This document shows, piece after piece, positions 8,894 through 17,253 of a stretch of DNA of 64,000 bases; positions within the stretch are counted from its first letter, which is position 1; the number at the start of each line of letters is the position of its first letter. This DNA is from Actinomycetota bacterium (GTDB lineage: Bacteria > Actinomycetota > Acidimicrobiia > Acidimicrobiales > JAJPHE01). The stretch is from positions 153,095 through 217,094 of the forward strand of contig DAHUYE010000008.1 of NCBI GenBank assembly GCA_027315345.1. The letters run 5' to 3'. The position numbers were made by a program, and so were the translations under genes. The notes under the pieces are model-generated. The model had not been told where the DNA came from, searched no databases, and saw only the letters and a list, made by a program, of their open reading frames with translations.

Positions 8894-9349
8894 TCATCGG
8901 ATGTACCGGCTGAGGCATTCCACCACGCAGGCGGGCTTGTCCGATCCCTCCATCTCCACCACCACCGCCATGGTGGCCTGGATTCCGCCGGGAACATCCT
9001 GGGCGGCGGTCAACTCCACCCCGGCCCGCAGGCGGGATCCGACCGGTACCGGGCTGGGAAAGCGGACCCGGTCCGCCCCGTAGTTGATCCCCATGCTCAC
9101 GCCCGTCACCTCCACCACCTGGGGAAGCAGATGGTTGATCAGCGAGAGGGTGAGGTAGCCGTGGGCGATGGTGGTTCCGAACGGCCCGGCCGCGGCCCGC
9201 TCGGGATCGACATGGATCCACTGGTGGTCACCGGTGGCTTCGGCAAACAGATCGATTCGCTCCTGGGTCATCTCCACCCACGGACTCCAGCCCAGGTGGC
9301 GGCCCACCGCCGCCCTGATCCCCTCGATCCCTTCGATGACGGTGCTCAT
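8894..9349 (-). CDS. MaoC-like (R)-specific enoyl-CoA hydratase
   Basis: This 151-residue hot-dog-fold protein carries the hydratase-2 signature: ATGDHQWIHVDPERA followed by FGTTIAHGYLTLSLI, which includes the catalytic Asp and His. MaoC enzymes hydrate trans-2-enoyl-CoA esters. The ATG at 9349 has a GGGTGGG ribosome-site-like stretch just upstream. The gene diverges from ipdC with only 46 bp between starts, so the two probably share a compact promoter region. Placement in the HIP-degradation block suggests a role in steroid acyl-CoA beta-oxidation. Confidence 0.85.
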   Translation of the reverse strand: MSTVIEGIEGIRAAVGRHLGWSPWVEMTQERIDLFAEATGDHQWIHVDPERAAAGPFGTTIAHGYLTLSLINHLLPQVVEVTGVSMGINYGADRVRFPSPVPVGSRLRAGVELTAAQDVPGGIQATMAVVVEMEGSDKPACVVECLSRYIR

Positions 9350-9395
9350 CCCACCCTCTGGCACCGGAGCAGACGGTCGCGGGCCGGCCGCTGCG

Positions 9396-10529
9396 ATGAT
9401 ACGCACGGTGCCCGGCTCCCTCCACACCTCCTTCTGTGATCTCGTGGGGGTGCGCTATCCCGTCGTCCAGACCGGCATGGGGTGGGTGGCCGGCGCCCGC
9501 CTCACCAGCGCCACGTCGGAGGCGGGCGGGCTCGGCATCCTGGCATCGGCCACCATGAGCCTGGAGGAGCTGGGTCGGGCCGTGGCCGAGGTCCGCTCCC
9601 GGACGTCCCGCCCCTTCGGGGTCAACCTGCGCTCCGACCATGCCCAGGTGGGGAAGTTCGTCGATCTGCTGGTCGGTGAAGAGGTGGCCGTGGCCAGCTT
9701 CGCCCAGGCCCCCGATCCGAAGCTGATCGAACGGTTGCAGGCCGGCGGCGTGGTCTGCATCCCCACCGTGGCCGCCCGGCGCCACGCCGAGAAGGTGGCG
9801 GCCTGGGGCGTGGACGCCGTCATCGCCCAGGGCCACGAGGGGGGTGGGCACACCGGCCCCATCCCGACCTCCCTGCTGCTGCCCGAGGTGGCCGCCGCCG
9901 TCGATCTACCCGTGCTCGGCGCCGGCGGCTTCAAGGACGGCCGGGGCCTGGTGGCCGCCCTGGCCTGGGGAGCGGCCGGCATCGCCATGGGGACCCGCTT
10001 CCTGCTCACGGCCGAGAGCACCGTGCCGGACCAGGTCAAGGCCCTGTACCTGGCCGCCGCCGTTACCGATACGGTGGTGACCACGGCCGTGGACGGGGTC
10101 CCTCAACGGGTGATCCGCACCCCCCTGATCCGGAGGCTGGAGGCATCTTTCCCGCCGGCGGCGGCGGCCCGCTCCCTGGCCAGCGCCCTCCGGCTGCGCC
10201 GCCTCACCGGGACCAAGCGGGCCGACCTGCTCCGGGAGGGCCTGGCCATGCACCGCCACGACGGGCTCAGCCTGCGGCAGGTGGCCATGGCCGCCAACGC
10301 CCCCATGCTGACCCGGGCCGCCCTGGTGGCCGGCAACCCCGAGGCCGGCATCCTTCCCACCGGCCAGGTGGCCGGGCTCATCGAGAGCCTGCCCACCGTG
10401 GCCGAGGTCATCACCTCGATCATGACCGAGGCCGAGGAGGTGCTTAGGGGGCTGGGCCGGTACCTGCCCGCCGAGGACCCGACCCTGGCCTCCGGCCGGG
10501 GGATCCCGGGGGACGAAGCCCGCCGGTGA
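9396..10529 (+). CDS. ipdC: IpdC-like flavin-dependent enzyme of steroid C/D-ring degradation
   Basis: This 377-residue protein is of the nitronate monooxygenase/2-nitropropane dioxygenase fold. YPVVQTGMGWVAGARL, AGGLGILASATM, IAQGHEGGGHTG, LGAGGFKDGRGLVAAL and GAAGIAMGTRFLLT match the recalled M. tuberculosis IpdC (Rv3553) closely along its length. IpdC acts on the hydroxylated HIP-CoA-derived intermediate before hydrolytic C-ring opening. The FMN-binding glycine motifs are intact. It heads a plus-strand operon with fadE30 and ipdF. The ATG at 9396 lacks an obvious ribosome site; a GTG at 9408 is an alternative. Confidence 0.9.
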   Translation: MIRTVPGSLHTSFCDLVGVRYPVVQTGMGWVAGARLTSATSEAGGLGILASATMSLEELGRAVAEVRSRTSRPFGVNLRSDHAQVGKFVDLLVGEEVAVASFAQAPDPKLIERLQAGGVVCIPTVAARRHAEKVAAWGVDAVIAQGHEGGGHTGPIPTSLLLPEVAAAVDLPVLGAGGFKDGRGLVAALAWGAAGIAMGTRFLLTAESTVPDQVKALYLAAAVTDTVVTTAVDGVPQRVIRTPLIRRLEASFPPAAAARSLASALRLRRLTGTKRADLLREGLAMHRHDGLSLRQVAMAANAPMLTRAALVAGNPEAGILPTGQVAGLIESLPTVAEVITSIMTEAEEVLRGLGRYLPAEDPTLASGRGIPGDEARR

Positions 10530-11701
10530 ACCTGGCCCCGAGTTCCGAGGAGGAGCGCTTCCGGGCCGAGGTGAGGGAGTTCCTGGAGACCTCGCTCGGG
10601 GGTGAGTTCGCCGGATTGCGGGGGCGGGGCGGGCCGGGCCGGGAGGAGGAGATGGTCGAGGGCCGCCGGGCCTGGGAGGCCCACCTGGGCCGCCACAACT
10701 GGAGCGGGGCGGCCTGGCCGGTCGAGCACGGCGGGCGAGGGCTGGGGCTGGCCGAGCAGGTGATCTTCCACGAGGAGTACGCCCGGGCCCGGGCTCCGGG
10801 CCGTCTCGGCCACATCGGGGAGACCCTGGTCGGGCCCACCCTCATCGCCTTCGGCAGCGCCGGCCAGCAGGCCCGCTTCCTGCCCCCGATCCGGGACGGG
10901 CGCGAGCTTTGGTGTCAGGGCTACTCCGAGCCGGGGGCCGGTTCCGACCTGGCGGCGGTATCCACCCGGGCCGAGTTGAGGGGTGACCGCTGGATCATCA
11001 GCGGCCAGAAGGTGTGGACCTCCTCGGCCCACCTGAGCGACTGGTGCTTCGTGCTGGCCCGCACCGATGCCGGCGCCGAGAGGCACCGGGGCCTCAGCTA
11101 TCTCCTGGTGCCCATGAGGCAGGCGGGAATCACCATCCGGCCCATCGTGCAGTTGACCGGGACCCACGAGTTCAACGAGGTCTTCTTCGACGACGCCGAG
11201 ACGGACGCCGACTTGGTGGTGGGCGCTCCCGGTGACGGCTGGCGGGTGGCCATGGGGACCCTGGGCTTCGAACGGGGGGCGTCGACCCTGGCCCAGGTCC
11301 TGGACTTCCAGAACGAGTTCGACGCCGTGGTCGACGCGGCCCGGGAGGATGGAAGGTCGAAGGACCCGGGCCTGCGCCAGGAGCTGGCCGCCATATGGAT
11401 CCGGCTCCGGATTATGCGCCTGAACGCCCTGCGGGTCCTGGCCGCTGACCCGGCCGGATCCTCCTCCCGGGGCCCGGCCACCATCACCAAGCTGTACTGG
11501 TCCGGGCTGCACCGGGACCTGGGTGAGCTGGCCGTCAACGTCCTCGGCTGCGCCGGCCAGATCATCGAGCCGAGCGGGCTGTCCCGTCTGCAGAGGACCT
11601 TTTTGTTCTCCCGGGCTGATTCCATCTACGGCGGCACGGACGAGATTCAGCGCAATGTCATAGGAGAGCGGGCCCTGGGCCTGCCCAAGGAGCCCAGATG
11701 A
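10526..11701 (+). CDS. fadE30: FadE30-like acyl-CoA dehydrogenase
   Basis: This 391-residue acyl-CoA dehydrogenase contains LWCQGYSEPGAGSDLA, WIISGQKVWTSSAHLSDWCF and PIVQLTGTHEFNEVFFDDA. These blocks match the recalled FadE30 (Rv3560c). FadE30 catalyses the first dehydrogenation in beta-oxidation of HIP-CoA, the bicyclic product of steroid A/B-ring loss. The C-terminal FAD-binding segment YGGTDEIQRNVIGERALGLPKEPR is intact (split here: GGTDEIQRN and GERALG). The GTG start at 10526 overlaps the ipdC stop, and the stop overlaps the ipdF start, so the three genes are translationally coupled. Confidence 0.9.
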   Translation: MNLAPSSEEERFRAEVREFLETSLGGEFAGLRGRGGPGREEEMVEGRRAWEAHLGRHNWSGAAWPVEHGGRGLGLAEQVIFHEEYARARAPGRLGHIGETLVGPTLIAFGSAGQQARFLPPIRDGRELWCQGYSEPGAGSDLAAVSTRAELRGDRWIISGQKVWTSSAHLSDWCFVLARTDAGAERHRGLSYLLVPMRQAGITIRPIVQLTGTHEFNEVFFDDAETDADLVVGAPGDGWRVAMGTLGFERGASTLAQVLDFQNEFDAVVDAAREDGRSKDPGLRQELAAIWIRLRIMRLNALRVLAADPAGSSSRGPATITKLYWSGLHRDLGELAVNVLGCAGQIIEPSGLSRLQRTFLFSRADSIYGGTDEIQRNVIGERALGLPKEPR

Positions 11702-12462
11702 CCGACCTGTCCCCCACCGCTCCCGCCGGCCACGGACTGCTGGCCGGTAAGACGGCGGTCATCACCGCCGCCGCCGGCGGCGGCATCGGGCTGGCCACGG
11801 CCCGGCGCTTCCAGGAGGAAGGAGCCCGCATCCTCATCAGCGACGCCCACCCCCGTCGCCTGGCCGAGGCGGCCGCCAGTCTTGGCGTCGGCTCCGTCCC
11901 CTGCGACGTGACCATTGAGTCCGACGTGGTCCGGTTGTGGGACGCGGCCGTGGAGCAACTGGGTGGTGTGGACGTCATGGTCAACAACGCCGGCCTGGGC
12001 GGCACCGTGGATCTGGTGGACATGACCGATGAGCAGTGGAGCCGGGTCCTGGACGTCTCCCTCACCGGTACCTTCCGCTGCACCCGGGCCGCCCTGCGCC
12101 ACATGCTTCCCCGGGGCCGGGGCGTCATCATCAACAACTCCTCCGTCCTGGGCTGGCGGGCCCAGCGGGGCCAGGCCCACTACGCGGCGGCCAAGGCCGG
12201 GGTCATGGCCCTGACCCGCAGCGCGGCCATGGAGGCCGCCCCCCACAACGTCCGGGTCAACGCCGTGGCCCCCTCGCTGTCCATGAACCCGTTTCTCTCC
12301 AAGGTCACCGATGAGGCCCTGCTGGCCGAGTTGGAGTCCAAGGAAGCCTTCGGCCGCTCCGCGCAACCCTGGGAAGTCGCCAACGTGATGGTCTTCCTGG
12401 CCAGCGACTACTCCTCCTACATGACCGGGGAAACAGTCAGCGTTTCCAGCCAACACCCCTGA
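11698..12462 (+). CDS. ipdF: IpdF-like short-chain dehydrogenase
   Basis: This 254-residue SDR has the cofactor motif TAAAGGGIG (residues 23-31), NNAG, and an active site that fits NNSSVLGWRAQ plus HYAAAKAG (Tyr and Lys). The C-terminus FGRSAQPWEV and SDYSSYMTGE matches the recalled M. tuberculosis IpdF (Rv3559c). IpdF oxidises the ring hydroxyl of the 5-OH-HIP-CoA series. The gene ends nine bases before the convergent lipoprotein gene. The unusual Gly/Ala-rich nucleotide-binding loop (AAAGGGIG) is also a property of the IpdF group. Confidence 0.9.
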   Translation: MTDLSPTAPAGHGLLAGKTAVITAAAGGGIGLATARRFQEEGARILISDAHPRRLAEAAASLGVGSVPCDVTIESDVVRLWDAAVEQLGGVDVMVNNAGLGGTVDLVDMTDEQWSRVLDVSLTGTFRCTRAALRHMLPRGRGVIINNSSVLGWRAQRGQAHYAAAKAGVMALTRSAAMEAAPHNVRVNAVAPSLSMNPFLSKVTDEALLAELESKEAFGRSAQPWEVANVMVFLASDYSSYMTGETVSVSSQHP

Positions 12463-12470
12463 CGGCAGCT

Positions 12471-13832
12471 TCAGCTGGTCGGTCGCTGGACCGGGCTGTA
12501 GCCGGGGAGCTTGAGCTGGCCGCCGGGGTTGCAGATGAACCCGCTGGCCGGGGACGGGGGCACCCGTTCGATTACCCCGTTCTTGACCTGGGCCAGCAGC
12601 CAGCAGGGCGAGGGGATGGCCTGGGCCGGGTTCGACGTCGGCAGCAGACCGTGGGCGTTGAAACTGGTGATCTGATTGAGGGCCTTCACCAGACTGGCCC
12701 GGGTCGGGTTCCGCCCGGCCGCCTTCAGAGCTTGCACGAACAGATCCGCCGAGGCCCAGGAGGACGCCCCCCAGCTGGCGATGGGATCGGTGGAGTCCAC
12801 CTGGTTCATCCACTTGTCGAAGGTGGCCACTATCGGGGTGGTCTTGGCGTCCTGCCCGAGGAACAGGGCACTGGCCAGAGGGAGGTACATACCGTTCACG
12901 GCGCTGCCGCCCAGCTGGACCAGATTGCTGCCGTAGCCGGCCACCTCGTAGTCGATGGGGGTGAAGTTCTGCAGGGCGAACTCCTTGGCGATGGTGGCGG
13001 CATAGTTGGCCGGCCCGTCGAACCAGAAGAACTGCACCCCCAGGGACTTCATGTGCACCACGTCGGCCTGGAAGGTGGTCTCGAAGGCGCCGAAGCCGCG
13101 GGCGTAGACGATCTGGTAGCCGAGATAACCCAGCTCGTCCTTCAACACCCCATAGGTCTCGGTGGCCGAGGGCGAGGCCGCCGCGTACAGGATGGCGGTG
13201 TGCTTGATGGCCTGGGGATCCTTCTGCTTGAACCACTGGAAAGGACCGAGATCGGCTATCTCATCGGTGGACGGGGCCGGGTCGTAGGTGTTGGCATCCA
13301 GGGCCAGGGCCGTTCCGATCGGACTGCCGATGTTCGGAACCGAGCCGGCGTCGACCACCGGCTTCACGGCCGGGTCGAGCAGGGTGTAGTTGCCTACGAA
13401 GGCCAGGTCGTTCTTGGCGATCTCGTTGGCGGCGGCGGTTACCACCGGCTGCTGGAAGAGGGAATCGTGAGAATCCAGCACCAGCTTGCGCCCGTACACC
13501 CCGCCCTGGCTGTTGATGTAGTCGAAGTAGGCCTGCACTCCCACCTGGGCGCTCTTGAACAGGCCGGTGACCGGTTCGGAGATGTCAGCTATCTGCCCGA
13601 CGGTCACGCTGGTCGGGGTCACCCCGGGCGCCGAGGCGGTGTTACCGGCCGTGGAGGCGGAGCCTCCAGCCCCGGCGGCGGTCGTGGTGGCCGAACCGGA
13701 CTTGGTCGAACTCCCGCAGGCAGCCAGGAGGCCGGCGGCGGCCAGCACCGCCACCGCGGTCGGGAGGCGCCGGCGCCTCCCGACCGACCGGGGTCGGTCC
13801 GGGCCGGTCGGGTGGAACTCACTTTGGCTCAT
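12471..13832 (-). CDS. Liv-type ABC transporter substrate-binding lipoprotein
   Basis: This 453-residue protein has an Arg-rich N-terminus, a hydrophobic helix and the lipobox LLAACGSS, so it is a membrane-anchored lipoprotein. A Ser/Thr/Ala/Gly-rich linker follows. The mature part is a type-I periplasmic binding protein of the leucine/amide-binding family (TPTSVTVGQIADIS, VQAYFDYINSQGGVYGRKLVL). The ATG at 13832 has GGAG eight bases upstream. A near-perfect KstR box lies 66 bp upstream. It resembles the binding protein at 45990 over the core. It probably feeds the fused Liv permease at 6420, although it is encoded 4 kb away. A steroid or bile-acid-like ligand is inference. Confidence 0.87.
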   Translation of the reverse strand: MSQSEFHPTGPDRPRSVGRRRRLPTAVAVLAAAGLLAACGSSTKSGSATTTAAGAGGSASTAGNTASAPGVTPTSVTVGQIADISEPVTGLFKSAQVGVQAYFDYINSQGGVYGRKLVLDSHDSLFQQPVVTAAANEIAKNDLAFVGNYTLLDPAVKPVVDAGSVPNIGSPIGTALALDANTYDPAPSTDEIADLGPFQWFKQKDPQAIKHTAILYAAASPSATETYGVLKDELGYLGYQIVYARGFGAFETTFQADVVHMKSLGVQFFWFDGPANYAATIAKEFALQNFTPIDYEVAGYGSNLVQLGGSAVNGMYLPLASALFLGQDAKTTPIVATFDKWMNQVDSTDPIASWGASSWASADLFVQALKAAGRNPTRASLVKALNQITSFNAHGLLPTSNPAQAIPSPCWLLAQVKNGVIERVPPSPASGFICNPGGQLKLPGYSPVQRPTS

Positions 13833-13897
13833 AGATTTTCTCCGCCCCCTGGTCGACGTCCGCCGCTCCAAAGCGTCGGCCGCAACCCCCAGTTGAC

Positions 13898-13911
13898 AGG
13901 AACGCGTTCTA
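13898..13911. promoter_or_regulatory. KstR-type operator (one mismatch)
   Basis: AGGAACGCGTTCTA matches TnnAACnnGTTnnA except for the first base (A for T). The core GGAACGCGTTCTA is identical to the box at 152-165. It lies 66 bp upstream of the binding-protein gene and just beyond the 3' end of the dehydrogenase at 13932. Confidence 0.65.
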
Positions 13912-13931
13912 GTCGTCAACCCCCGGAGGGA

Positions 13932-14702
13932 TCATTCCGCCGCGGCTCCGAGATAGGGGGGCCGCTCACCCCCACCGTGGACCACCAGGTTGGCGCCGCT
14001 GATGTAGGCGGCCAGAGGCGAGGCCAGGTACAGGCAGGCGTCGCCCACGTCATCGGGCTCGGCCAGCCGGCCCATGGGGATGGTGGCTCCGACCCGGGCC
14101 AGACCGTCATCGTTCCCATAGAACAGATGGGACTTCTCGGTATGAACCGGGCCGGGACTGACGGCGTTGACCCGGATGGAGGGGGCCCACTCCATGGCCA
14201 GGGTCTGGGTCACCGCCAGCAGGCCGGCCTTGGCGGCGGCGTAGGCCAGGGTGCCGGGCGAGGGCCGGAGGGCGGACAGGCTGGCGATGTTGATGATGCT
14301 GCCGCCCTCCTCCTGGTTGGTCATGACCGGGTGCACGGCCTGGGCCACCCAGATGGCCGCCAGCAGGTTGAGGCGGATAACCGACTCGGTGAAGCGGGGC
14401 GAGGCCGACGCGGAATCGGCCGGGGGACCGCCCCCGGCGTTGTTGACGGCCACATCGATGCGGCCGTGGCGCTGCATGATCTCGGCCACCAGGGCATCGA
14501 CCGCCTCGGACTGGCGTACGTCGCACTCGACCGCTTCGATGCCCGGGCCCAACTCCGCCTCCGGGCGGCGCCGCCCGCACACGACCACCCTGGCCCCGTG
14601 GGCGGCGAAGCGCAGGGCGATGCCCTTCCCCACCCCGGCGGTACCTCCGGTCACCAGAACCACCCGGCTGCTGAAGTCCAGGGCGTCGCGCTCGCCGGCC
14701 AT
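13932..14702 (-). CDS. Short-chain dehydrogenase/reductase
   Basis: This 256-residue SDR has TGGTAGVGKG (nucleotide binding), NNAGGG, the catalytic Ser in NIASLSALRPSPG, and Tyr-Lys in LAYAAAKAG. It ends with the NLVVHGGGERP tail typical of the classical SDR group. The gene diverges from fadA6 with 58 bp between starts. It probably oxidises a hydroxyacyl-CoA or ring hydroxyl in the HIP pathway. It could correspond to one of the two SDRs near echA20 in mycobacteria (Rv3548c, Rv3549c), but I cannot decide. The start is the ATG at 14702; a GTG at 14708 is equally possible and neither has a clear ribosome site. Confidence 0.85.
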   Translation of the reverse strand: MAGERDALDFSSRVVLVTGGTAGVGKGIALRFAAHGARVVVCGRRRPEAELGPGIEAVECDVRQSEAVDALVAEIMQRHGRIDVAVNNAGGGPPADSASASPRFTESVIRLNLLAAIWVAQAVHPVMTNQEEGGSIINIASLSALRPSPGTLAYAAAKAGLLAVTQTLAMEWAPSIRVNAVSPGPVHTEKSHLFYGNDDGLARVGATIPMGRLAEPDDVGDACLYLASPLAAYISGANLVVHGGGERPPYLGAAAE

Positions 14703-14760
14703 GGCCACAGCATGCCGGGTCGGGGCCGGACCGTGGGGCCAGGACGGTAGCGTCGGTCCC

Positions 14761-15912
14761 ATGGCCGAAGCCTTCATCGTCGACGCCGTGCGCAGCCCGG
14801 TGGGCAAGCGGGGCGGGGGCCTGTCCGGACTCCACCCCGCCGATCTCGGCGCCCACAGCATCCGGGCCCTGCTCCAGCGGACCGGGATCGACCCGGCGGC
14901 GGTGGACGACGTCATATTCGGCTGCGTGGACACCATCGGGGGCCAGGCCGGGGACATCGCCCGGACCTGTGCCCTGGTGGCGGGACTGCCCGAACATGTT
15001 CCCGGGACCACGGTCGACCGGCAGTGCGGATCGGCTCAGCAGGCGATCCACTTCGCCGCCCAGGCGGTGATGTCCGGGACCCAGGACGTGGTGGTGGCCG
15101 GTGGAGTCCAGCAGATGTCCCGCATCCCCATCTCCTCGGCCATGCTGGCCGGGGCGGATTACGGATTCCCCGATCCCTTCAGCGGATCCCCGGGCTGGTC
15201 GGCCCGCTACGGCCAGGAGGAGGTCAGCCAGTTCCGGGCCGCCGACATGATCGCCGAGAAGTGGGACATCAGCCGGGAGGAGATGGAGGCGATGGCCGTG
15301 ACCTCCCACGAGCGGGCCCTGCAGGCCCGGGCCGAGGGCCGCTTCGAGGCTGAGATCGCTCCGCTGGGCGACGTCACCCAGGACGAGGGGCCCCGGGAGC
15401 CGGTGATGGAGAAGATCCGGTCCCTGCCCACCCTGCGGGAGGGGGGCCGTATCACAGCGGCGGTGTCGAGCCAGATATCCGATGCCTCGGCGGCGGTGCT
15501 GGTGGTGAGCGAGGCGGCCCTGAAGGCCCATGGCCTGACCCCCCGGGCCCGCATCCACCACATGAGCGTCCGGGGGGACGACCCGGTCTACATGCTCACC
15601 GCCCCCATCCCCGCCACCCGCCACGCCTTGGACCGGGCCGGCCTGGACTCCGATGACATCGACCGGGTGGAGATCAACGAGGCCTTCGCCTCGGTGGTGC
15701 TGGCCTGGGAGAAGGAGACCGGCTTCGACCACTCCCGGGTCAACGTCAACGGCGGGGCCATCGCCCTGGGCCATCCCTTGGGGGCCACCGGGGCCAGGCT
15801 CATGACCACCCTGCTGTCCGAGCTGGAGCGGACCGGGGGCCGCTACGGACTGCAGACCATGTGCGAGGGCGGCGGTCAGGCCAACGTGACCATCATCGAG
15901 CGCCTCGGCTGA
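14761..15912 (+). CDS. fadA6: FadA6-like acetyl-CoA acyltransferase (thiolase)
   Basis: This 383-residue thiolase has the nucleophilic Cys89 in [11 protein letters not shown], the His in [17 protein letters not shown] and the second Cys in [11 protein letters not shown]. In mycobacteria the HIP-degradation thiolase is FadA6 (Rv3556c), and the length and N-terminus ([19 protein letters not shown]) fit that group. It would cleave the beta-keto acyl-CoA formed after IpdF and IpdAB action. It stands alone on the plus strand, with its 3' end overlapping the IclR gene by 20 bp. Assignment to FadA6 rather than another steroid thiolase rests on context. Confidence 0.85.
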   Translation: MAEAFIVDAVRSPVGKRGGGLSGLHPADLGAHSIRALLQRTGIDPAAVDDVIFGCVDTIGGQAGDIARTCALVAGLPEHVPGTTVDRQCGSAQQAIHFAAQAVMSGTQDVVVAGGVQQMSRIPISSAMLAGADYGFPDPFSGSPGWSARYGQEEVSQFRAADMIAEKWDISREEMEAMAVTSHERALQARAEGRFEAEIAPLGDVTQDEGPREPVMEKIRSLPTLREGGRITAAVSSQISDASAAVLVVSEAALKAHGLTPRARIHHMSVRGDDPVYMLTAPIPATRHALDRAGLDSDDIDRVEINEAFASVVLAWEKETGFDHSRVNVNGGAIALGHPLGATGARLMTTLLSELERTGGRYGLQTMCEGGGQANVTIIERLG

Positions 15913-16687
15913 GCTCGGGGTGGCGGGCCGGACCGAACAGATCGTCCCAGGTGGCCAGGGCGGCCCGGCGCACGGCCCCTTCCACGGCGGCAAAGTCGTA
16001 ACCCTGGCTGAAGCCGGTGGCCGACAGCGCCGCCACGGCCCGGCCCGAGCCCCGGATGGGGGCGGCCACGCAGGCGACCCCCCGGCAGGCCTCCTCCCGG
16101 TCATAGGCCACGCCCCGCCGGCGGATCTGGGCCAGCTCCTCCCGTAGGGCGGCCCCGTCCACGATGGTCCGCTCCGTCCTCGGCTCCAGACCCCGGGCGA
16201 TGATCCTCTCGATCTCCTCCGTCCCGGCGTAGGCCAGCATCACCTTTCCCAGGGCGGTGCAGTGGGCCGGCATCCGGCCCCCGTCCCGGGTGGGAAGGGT
16301 GAGGCCGCGGATGGGCAACTTCTCCAGATAGACCACCTCCCCGGCGTCCAGCACGGCCAGGTGGGCGGCACAGCCGGTGACGGCGGCCACGGTCTGGAGA
16401 TGGACCAGGGCCTGGTCCCGCAGCCGGTTGCGCCGGTCGGCCAGGCCGCCCACCTCGAACAGGCGCATGCCCACCCGGTAGCCGCCGCTGGCCCGCTCGA
16501 ACCAGCCCAGGACGAGCAGCTGCTCGGCGAAGCGGTGCACGGTGGACTTGGGCAGGCCGGTCCGGGCGGCCAGCTCCGAGAGCGAAAGCACCGGATGGGC
16601 GCCGTCGAAGGCGTCCAGGATGCTGCCGGCCCGGGCCAGCACCGAATTGGGGTCCAGACGGACCCGTGGCTCAGTGGTAGCAGTCAT
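15893..16687 (-). CDS. IclR-family transcriptional regulator
   Basis: This 264-residue protein has an N-terminal winged helix (LSLSELAARTGLPKSTVHRFAEQLLVLGWFER, residues about 33-65, shown in parts as SELAARTGLPKSTVHRF) and a C-terminal ligand-binding domain (LGKVMLAYAG, RRRGVAYDREEACRGVACVAAPI). IclR proteins bind small aromatic or acyl effectors. It is coupled to the MarR gene by a 4-bp overlap. The convergent fadA6 overlaps its 3' end. It may control part of the hsa operon immediately upstream; no target site is evident. Confidence 0.9.
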   Translation of the reverse strand: MTATTEPRVRLDPNSVLARAGSILDAFDGAHPVLSLSELAARTGLPKSTVHRFAEQLLVLGWFERASGGYRVGMRLFEVGGLADRRNRLRDQALVHLQTVAAVTGCAAHLAVLDAGEVVYLEKLPIRGLTLPTRDGGRMPAHCTALGKVMLAYAGTEEIERIIARGLEPRTERTIVDGAALREELAQIRRRGVAYDREEACRGVACVAAPIRGSGRAVAALSATGFSQGYDFAAVEGAVRRAALATWDDLFGPARHPELSRGAR

Positions 16688-17193
16688 GCGGCTCCCTCCC
16701 CCTCTTCATCCATGTCAAGCGTCGAGGTCCATCCATCCGTGACCGCCGCCAACCGCTCCATCAGCCGGCCCAGGGTGTCGACCTCATCCAGTGTGAACCC
16801 ATCCAGGCGCTCAGCCAGCATCTGGCATCCCACCCGACCCAGGTCCTCCACCGCCCGGCGGCCGGCCGCAGTCGTCTCCAGGAGGGTCACCCGCCGGTCC
16901 GAACTCGGCACCCGACGGGTGATCAGGCCGGCGTCGACCAACTCGGTGACGATCTTGCTGGCGTTGGAAGGCGTCATCCCGGTCCGGGCCGCCACGTCCC
17001 CGAGCCGGACCGGACCGTCCCCGGCTATGACCACCAGGGCCTGGTACTGGCTCGGCCCGACGCCCACGTTGGCCCGCTGGAGATAGTTCCTCACCACCGA
17101 GGGCGACATCCACGACCAGGTGACGTGCAGGGCGGCGGTGAAGAGCCGTCCCACCGCCTCGGCCCCGTCCGCCGCCGAATGCTTCTCCTCCAC
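16684..17193 (-). CDS. MarR-family transcriptional regulator
   Basis: This 169-residue winged-helix protein has the MarR core: PSQYQALVVIAGDGPVRLG, ARTGMTPSNASKIVTELV and the wing LITRRVPSSDRRVTLLETT. It follows hsaA on the same strand with a 60-bp gap and is coupled to the downstream IclR gene. The GTG at 17193 is the longest start that avoids hsaA. It has no clear ribosome site, so translation could be leaderless. A perfect 13-bp palindrome at 17210-17222, just ahead of the start, is a candidate autoregulatory operator. Confidence 0.9.
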   Translation of the reverse strand: MEEKHSAADGAEAVGRLFTAALHVTWSWMSPSVVRNYLQRANVGVGPSQYQALVVIAGDGPVRLGDVAARTGMTPSNASKIVTELVDAGLITRRVPSSDRRVTLLETTAAGRRAVEDLGRVGCQMLAERLDGFTLDEVDTLGRLMERLAAVTDGWTSTLDMDEEGEGAA

Positions 17194-17209
17194 CCCGATA
17201 GTGTCGCTC

Positions 17210-17222
17210 GGAAACAGTTTCC
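17210..17222. promoter_or_regulatory. Candidate MarR operator (perfect palindrome)
   Basis: GGAAACAGTTTCC is a perfect inverted repeat (six-base arms, one-base centre) 17 bp upstream of the MarR start, in the short gap after hsaA. Position and symmetry suggest autoregulation by the adjacent regulator. Confidence 0.5.
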
Positions 17223-17253
17223 GCGCAACTACTTCAAGGGGCGGAACCCCCGG

